A program made the position numbers and the translations under genes. The notes below the pieces were generated by a model. It ran no database searches, was not told the origin of the DNA, and worked only from the letters and a program-made list of their open reading frames with translations. Below, in pieces: positions 60,582-64,000 of a stretch of DNA of 64,000 nt; within the stretch, counting starts at the first letter, position 1; each line of letters opens with the position of its first letter. This DNA comes from Akkermansiaceae bacterium UBA6138. GTDB lineage: Bacteria > Verrucomicrobiota > Verrucomicrobiia > Verrucomicrobiales > DEV007. The stretch is from contig DIVG01000026.1 of NCBI GenBank assembly GCA_002422425.1, forward strand, positions 1 through 64,000. The letters are read 5' to 3'.

Positions 60582-62375
60582 TCAATCTTTCTTCTCCTGC
60601 ACGGCCGACTTGATGTAAAGCTCGCGCAGTTGCTTGAAGTCCACCTCGGCGGGGCTGGAAGACATCAAGTCGATACCCTTGTTGTTTTTCGGGAAAGCGA
60701 TGACCTCGCGGATGCTGGACTCACCACAGGCGAGCATGACAAGACGGTCGAGACCGAGAGCGAGGCCGCCGTGCGGGGGCGCGCCATACTGGAAGGCACC
60801 GAGGATGTGGCCGAACATGGAGACCTGCTCTTCATCAGTGACCCCGAGGACACGGAACATTTTCGCCTGGAGATCGCCCTCGTGGATCCGGAGACTGCCT
60901 CCGCCGAGCTCATTTCCGTTGAGCACGACATCGTAGGCGGCGCCGCGGATTTTCCCAAAGTTCGCCTCGTCGTCGAGCAGGGCGACGTCGTCGGGATGGG
61001 GACGGGTAAAGGGGTGGTGAACGGCGTTCCATTTGCCCTCTTCCTTATCATAGGCGAGGAGCGGGAAATCGATGACCCAGAAAAAGTCGAGGATGTCTTC
61101 CTTACCCGCGTAGAGACCGCTCATCGTCGCGACCTCAAGGCGAAGCCGGCCGAGCACGTCGCAGACGACATCCCACTGGTCACAACCGAAGAGGACGAGG
61201 TCACCTTCCTCGATCCCGAGACGTTCGGTGAGGGCGGCCTTCTCGGCGTCGTTGAAAAACTTCACGATGGGCGACTTCCACTCGCCGCCCTCGACCTTGA
61301 TGTAAGCGAGGCCGCCGGCGCCGGCTTCACGGGCGATCTCTTCGAGACGCTTGATCTGACCGGTCGTGACCGAAGCGAATCCCTTCGCGTTGATCGCGCG
61401 AACGACGCCGCCTTTCTCAAGCGTGCCCGAGAACACCTTGAAGGCGGACGAGCCGAAGACATCGCCGAAGTCGAGGATTTCCATGCCGATGCGGCGCTCG
61501 GGTTTGTCGCTGCCGTACTTGTCCATCGCCTCCTGGTAGGTGATGCGGGGAAAGGGCGTTGAGACGTCGGCGCCGCGCGAGACCTTAAAGGCGCGCACGA
61601 GGAGCTTCTCGATGATGGCGTAAAGATCCTCCTGCGTCACGAAGCTCGCCTCGATGTCGACCTGGGTGAATTCGGGCTGGCGGTCGGCGCGAAGATCCTC
61701 GTCGCGGAAACAGCGGGCGATCTGGAAATAACGCTCGACCCCGGCGACCATGAGGAGCTGCTTATACTGCTGCGGTGCCTGGGGCAGAGCGTAGAACTTG
61801 CCCGGGTTGAGCCGCGAGGGCACGAGGAAATCGCGGGCACCTTCCGGAGTGGACTTGGAAAGAATGGGCGTCTCGATCTCGAGGAATCCCATCTCGTCAA
61901 GGCCGTCGCGCATCGCCTTGGTGATGAGGTGACGGGTGCGGAGGTTGCGCGCCATGCGGGGACGGCGCAGATCGAGGTAGCGGTGTTTCATCCGCAGGTC
62001 CTCGTTGCTGAGCTCTTTATCGAGCTGGAAAGGGAGGACGTCGGACTTGTTGATGACCTTCAGCTCGGTCGCAACGAGCTCGATTTCACCGGTCTCGATC
62101 GTTTTATTCACCGTCGTCTGACCTTCAATCTCGGGCCGGATGTCAACGCGTCCGGTCACCTGGACGACGTCCTCGGAGCGGAGCGAGTGGCTCATCTGCG
62201 TGGCGGCGGCGTTTTCCTCGGAGCGGAAAACACACTGGGTGACACCCTCGCGGTCGCGGATATCCATGAAGATGACGCCGTGGTGATCCCGAACCGTATT
62301 GACCCAGCCGATCAGCGTGACCGTTTCACCGGCGTGGGATTTGCGGAGTTCGTTGCAGTGATGAGTTCGGTACAT
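60582..62375 (-). CDS. aspS: Aspartyl-tRNA synthetase
   Basis: Class II synthetase that charges tRNA-Asp. The 597-residue product has the N-terminal OB-fold anticodon-binding domain (VTLIGWVNTVRDHHGVIFMD), motif 2 FRDEDLRADRQPEFTQVDIE and motif 3 GGLALGLDRLVMLACG. The large GAD insertion typical of bacterial AspRS is present (about 290-410). Length matches (about 590). The start ATG is at 62375; the gene is followed by the SNase-like gene after one base. Whether it also charges tRNA-Asn cannot be told here. Confidence 0.97.
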   Translation of the reverse strand: MYRTHHCNELRKSHAGETVTLIGWVNTVRDHHGVIFMDIRDREGVTQCVFRSEENAAATQMSHSLRSEDVVQVTGRVDIRPEIEGQTTVNKTIETGEIELVATELKVINKSDVLPFQLDKELSNEDLRMKHRYLDLRRPRMARNLRTRHLITKAMRDGLDEMGFLEIETPILSKSTPEGARDFLVPSRLNPGKFYALPQAPQQYKQLLMVAGVERYFQIARCFRDEDLRADRQPEFTQVDIEASFVTQEDLYAIIEKLLVRAFKVSRGADVSTPFPRITYQEAMDKYGSDKPERRIGMEILDFGDVFGSSAFKVFSGTLEKGGVVRAINAKGFASVTTGQIKRLEEIAREAGAGGLAYIKVEGGEWKSPIVKFFNDAEKAALTERLGIEEGDLVLFGCDQWDVVCDVLGRLRLEVATMSGLYAGKEDILDFFWVIDFPLLAYDKEEGKWNAVHHPFTRPHPDDVALLDDEANFGKIRGAAYDVVLNGNELGGGSLRIHEGDLQAKMFRVLGVTDEEQVSMFGHILGAFQYGAPPHGGLALGLDRLVMLACGESSIREVIAFPKNNKGIDLMSSSPAEVDFKQLRELYIKSAVQEKKD

Positions 62376-62437
62376 GGCTTAAAAAAACGTTTGCTCTTCC
62401 CGAGTCGCGGGAGGCCGAGAAACTACCCCCCATCGGC

Positions 62438-62459
62438 GGGGGCGCAAGGGGGGCCGGGG
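62438..62459 (+). other. G-rich tract upstream of aspS (possible G-quadruplex)
   Basis: Three runs of four to six guanines (GGGGG at 62438, GGGGGG at 62448, GGGG at 62456), with a GGG at 62469, could form a G-quadruplex on the plus strand, which is the template strand of aspS. The preceding CCCCC may instead pair with the first run as a hairpin. The whole 178-base gap between aspS and the protease gene contains nothing else I recognise. Confidence 0.4.
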
Positions 62460-62553
62460 CGGTTTCTTTGGGATGGAAAGAAGCGGGAGAGGGTAGGTCT
62501 AACTTATTTTCGCACGACCTCTTTGGCTCGGTGGCTCAAATCCACTTCACCCC

Positions 62554-63780
62554 TCAAAACTCGATCTTTAATCCCTGACTCCTCCAGGCGGCGGCGACTT
62601 CCTTCTCCAACGCTTCGTAGGTTCTGCCACGGAGAAGATGTTCCGCCTGGGCCGTCGTCAGATTTTCCCGGTCGCCGCGTCTTCCGCCAATGAGAGCTTT
62701 GATAAACTCGACGAGGTGTTTCCCGTCGCCTTCACCGTCAAGACGCAGGAAGTAGTAGGCGATGACGTTCGCGCTGTTGTAGTTCTTCCCCCCCTGCCCC
62801 GCAGCAAGCTCCCCGGCCCATTCGGCATGGGTGATGTTCATCAATTTTTCCAGCCTCACCATTTGAAAATCCCGTCCCTGCCCGCGTGTCACCTCATCGA
62901 CGATAGCGGCATTCATCGAAGAGAGTTTGAAGCGCCCGTTATCATAGTCCTGCGATGAGACCACTTCGGCGATGCCTTCGGAGAGCCACGTCGGCATGGG
63001 GGTGGCCAACCAGCGCATCATGACCTGGTGGGCGATCTCGTGGGTAAGGGTCGTGCTGCGTTTCTTATGATCCACGATAAAGCGGGTCCCGGTGTATTCG
63101 ACCCCGAGATTGGTTAGGGGCACTTTGATCACTCCGTCCATCTCATCTCCCCGCCGACTCCACGAAAACATGCCGCCGCTGCCCTCCATCCCACCGTCGC
63201 TGTAGTAGTCGTCCTTCGACATATAAAGTTTCGTGATGTAGTGGCCGCTGGCATTCGGCTTCGGGGCAAGACCGATCGGCATCTGATCGACGAAGTTGAA
63301 AGTGGCCTCGAAGATTCTCGCGAATTCCCGCACCACACTGGTCGAGAGCCGGTCCGGAGAGCGGAACTCAAAGTGGGGAGTCCGGTAGATATAGGGGGCC
63401 TCGCTCTCCGACGTTTTCTCGACTTCCTCGATCTGTTCGACGGCCAGTTCGGAGACGACGTATTGAGGCCACACCCCAAGCTTGAGATCCTCGAAATTTC
63501 CCAGCGAAGGGGCCATGCCGGGCCCACTCTCCCCGGGTTTCTCTTTCTCTGCCGCCCAGTTTTTCGCAAAGGCCCGGTCAGCCTCGGAAAGTCGGGACAA
63601 AGGCAATTCAAATCGACCCCGATCGGTGTCGAGAGTGATTTTTTCGCCCTCGAGCTGGAAGATCGCCCCGGCGATTTTTTTGCCATCCGCACTGGTCCAT
63701 TCCCGCATCGCCTCCTCTGCCACGGCGGGAACGGAGAGCGCGAAAAGCATCGGTAGAACAATGGCGCAGCGGGAATTCAT
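62554..63780 (-). CDS. Exported SHD1-domain zinc metalloprotease
   Basis: A 408-residue secreted protein from the ATG at 63780 with a signal peptide (MNSRCAIVLPMLFALSVPAV). The N-terminal part (about 27-80) is an SHD1-like domain, REWTSADGKKIAGAIFQLEG then LPLSRLSEADRAFAKNWA, a PVC-specific pattern. The C-terminal part holds a zinc site of the HExxH...E type: TLTHEIAHQVMMRWL with the third ligand Glu in LSEGIAEVV, as in gluzincins and DUF1570-like proteins. It is probably a periplasmic or surface protease. Upstream open sequence before the chosen ATG was excluded because it lacks a signal peptide. Confidence 0.88.
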   Translation of the reverse strand: MNSRCAIVLPMLFALSVPAVAEEAMREWTSADGKKIAGAIFQLEGEKITLDTDRGRFELPLSRLSEADRAFAKNWAAEKEKPGESGPGMAPSLGNFEDLKLGVWPQYVVSELAVEQIEEVEKTSESEAPYIYRTPHFEFRSPDRLSTSVVREFARIFEATFNFVDQMPIGLAPKPNASGHYITKLYMSKDDYYSDGGMEGSGGMFSWSRRGDEMDGVIKVPLTNLGVEYTGTRFIVDHKKRSTTLTHEIAHQVMMRWLATPMPTWLSEGIAEVVSSQDYDNGRFKLSSMNAAIVDEVTRGQGRDFQMVRLEKLMNITHAEWAGELAAGQGGKNYNSANVIAYYFLRLDGEGDGKHLVEFIKALIGGRRGDRENLTTAQAEHLLRGRTYEALEKEVAAAWRSQGLKIEF

Positions 63781-63901
63781 GATCATGAGCGTAGGAAACC
63801 TCGCTACCGTCGGCAAGCGCATTTTCCGCCATGACCTTTCTCCACCGACTTCCTCTCTGAGGGTCGAAATTCCATGGAGAACGGTAAAAAAGGCTCTGAA
63901 C

Positions 63902-64000
63902 TCAATACTCACCCCGGTTCTTCCCGACGCTGTCATCGGTCCACCAGTAGAGGAGGCGGCCGCAGTTCTCACAGTGGGCGAGACGGTTTTCTCCTTTGAC
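63902..64000 (-). CDS. C-terminal end of a zinc-ribbon protein gene (partial)
   Basis: The last 32 codons of a leftward gene that starts beyond the right edge. They encode AHCENCGRLLYWWTDD before the stop, giving the second CxxC pair of a C4-type zinc ribbon of the kind found in coiled-coil zinc-ribbon proteins. The beginning is outside the window, so the family is only suggested. Confidence 0.7.
   Translation of the reverse strand, partial: VKGENRLAHCENCGRLLYWWTDDSVGKNRGEY

Overview
The window is a 64 kb stretch of a moderately GC-rich chromosome, almost certainly from the phylum Verrucomicrobiota (PVC group). The best evidence is a four-gene block at 25.7-31.3 kb that matches the Verru_Chthon cassette (proteins D, B, C and A), a gene set named from Verrucomicrobium and Chthoniobacter. 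Support comes from secreted DUF1080, ThuA-like, NHL-repeat, SHD1-metalloprotease and multidomain copper proteins, which are typical of Verrucomicrobiota and Planctomycetota. Coding density is high, no gap between genes exceeds 300 bases, and I see no insertion sequence, prophage, CRISPR array or rRNA. One tRNA gene, tRNA-Leu(UAG), is present.

Layout. 0-4 kb: TetR regulator, membrane fusion lipoprotein and truncated RND pump, all leftward. 4-8 kb: a leftward STAS / GAF-SpoIIE phosphatase / GrpE / DnaJ operon. 8-15 kb: lipoprotein, mazG, rsmE, an exported protein, an unusual oxidoreductase-glycosyltransferase fusion, a DUF502 membrane protein and a double-CDGSH protein. 15-25.5 kb: sigma-54 activator with a degenerate receiver, aminopeptidase P, an enolase-superfamily enzyme, SufU-type scaffold, tRNA-Leu, a SNF2 helicase and hflK-hflC. 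25.6-32 kb: the Verru_Chthon cassette plus a small exported protein. 32-38 kb: a variant dihydropteroate synthase, then a compact foreign-looking cassette (XRE regulator, HNH nuclease, NaeI-like protein), then tyrS, an AraC regulator and truA. 38-46 kb: M23 peptidase, amidohydrolase, a 1287-residue secreted chimera ending in a blue-copper domain, and a membrane cyclase-like protein. 46-52 kb: glycosyltransferase, dinB, kdsD-like isomerase, manA, fur, argH. 52-64 kb: small membrane protein, PDZ protein, ThuA-like protein, gnd, moaE, a uronate/mannitol dehydrogenase-like enzyme, DUF1080 protein, NHL protein, nuclease, aspS, SHD1 metalloprotease and the end of a zinc-ribbon gene.

The most interesting locus is 33.0-35.1 kb. 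Three leftward genes encode an XRE regulator, an HNH nuclease-like protein and a clear homologue of the type IIE restriction enzyme NaeI. No DNA methyltransferase is present in the window, and the NaeI homologue has lost three of the four catalytic residues of NaeI while keeping its second (CAP-like) DNA-binding region. A perfect 11-bp inverted repeat lies upstream of the regulator. My reading is a restriction-derived system in which the NaeI-like protein senses DNA and the HNH protein may cut. This is inference and needs testing.

Most of the rest is housekeeping and cell-envelope biology. Product names for the housekeeping genes rest on signature motifs readable in the translations; no database search was possible.
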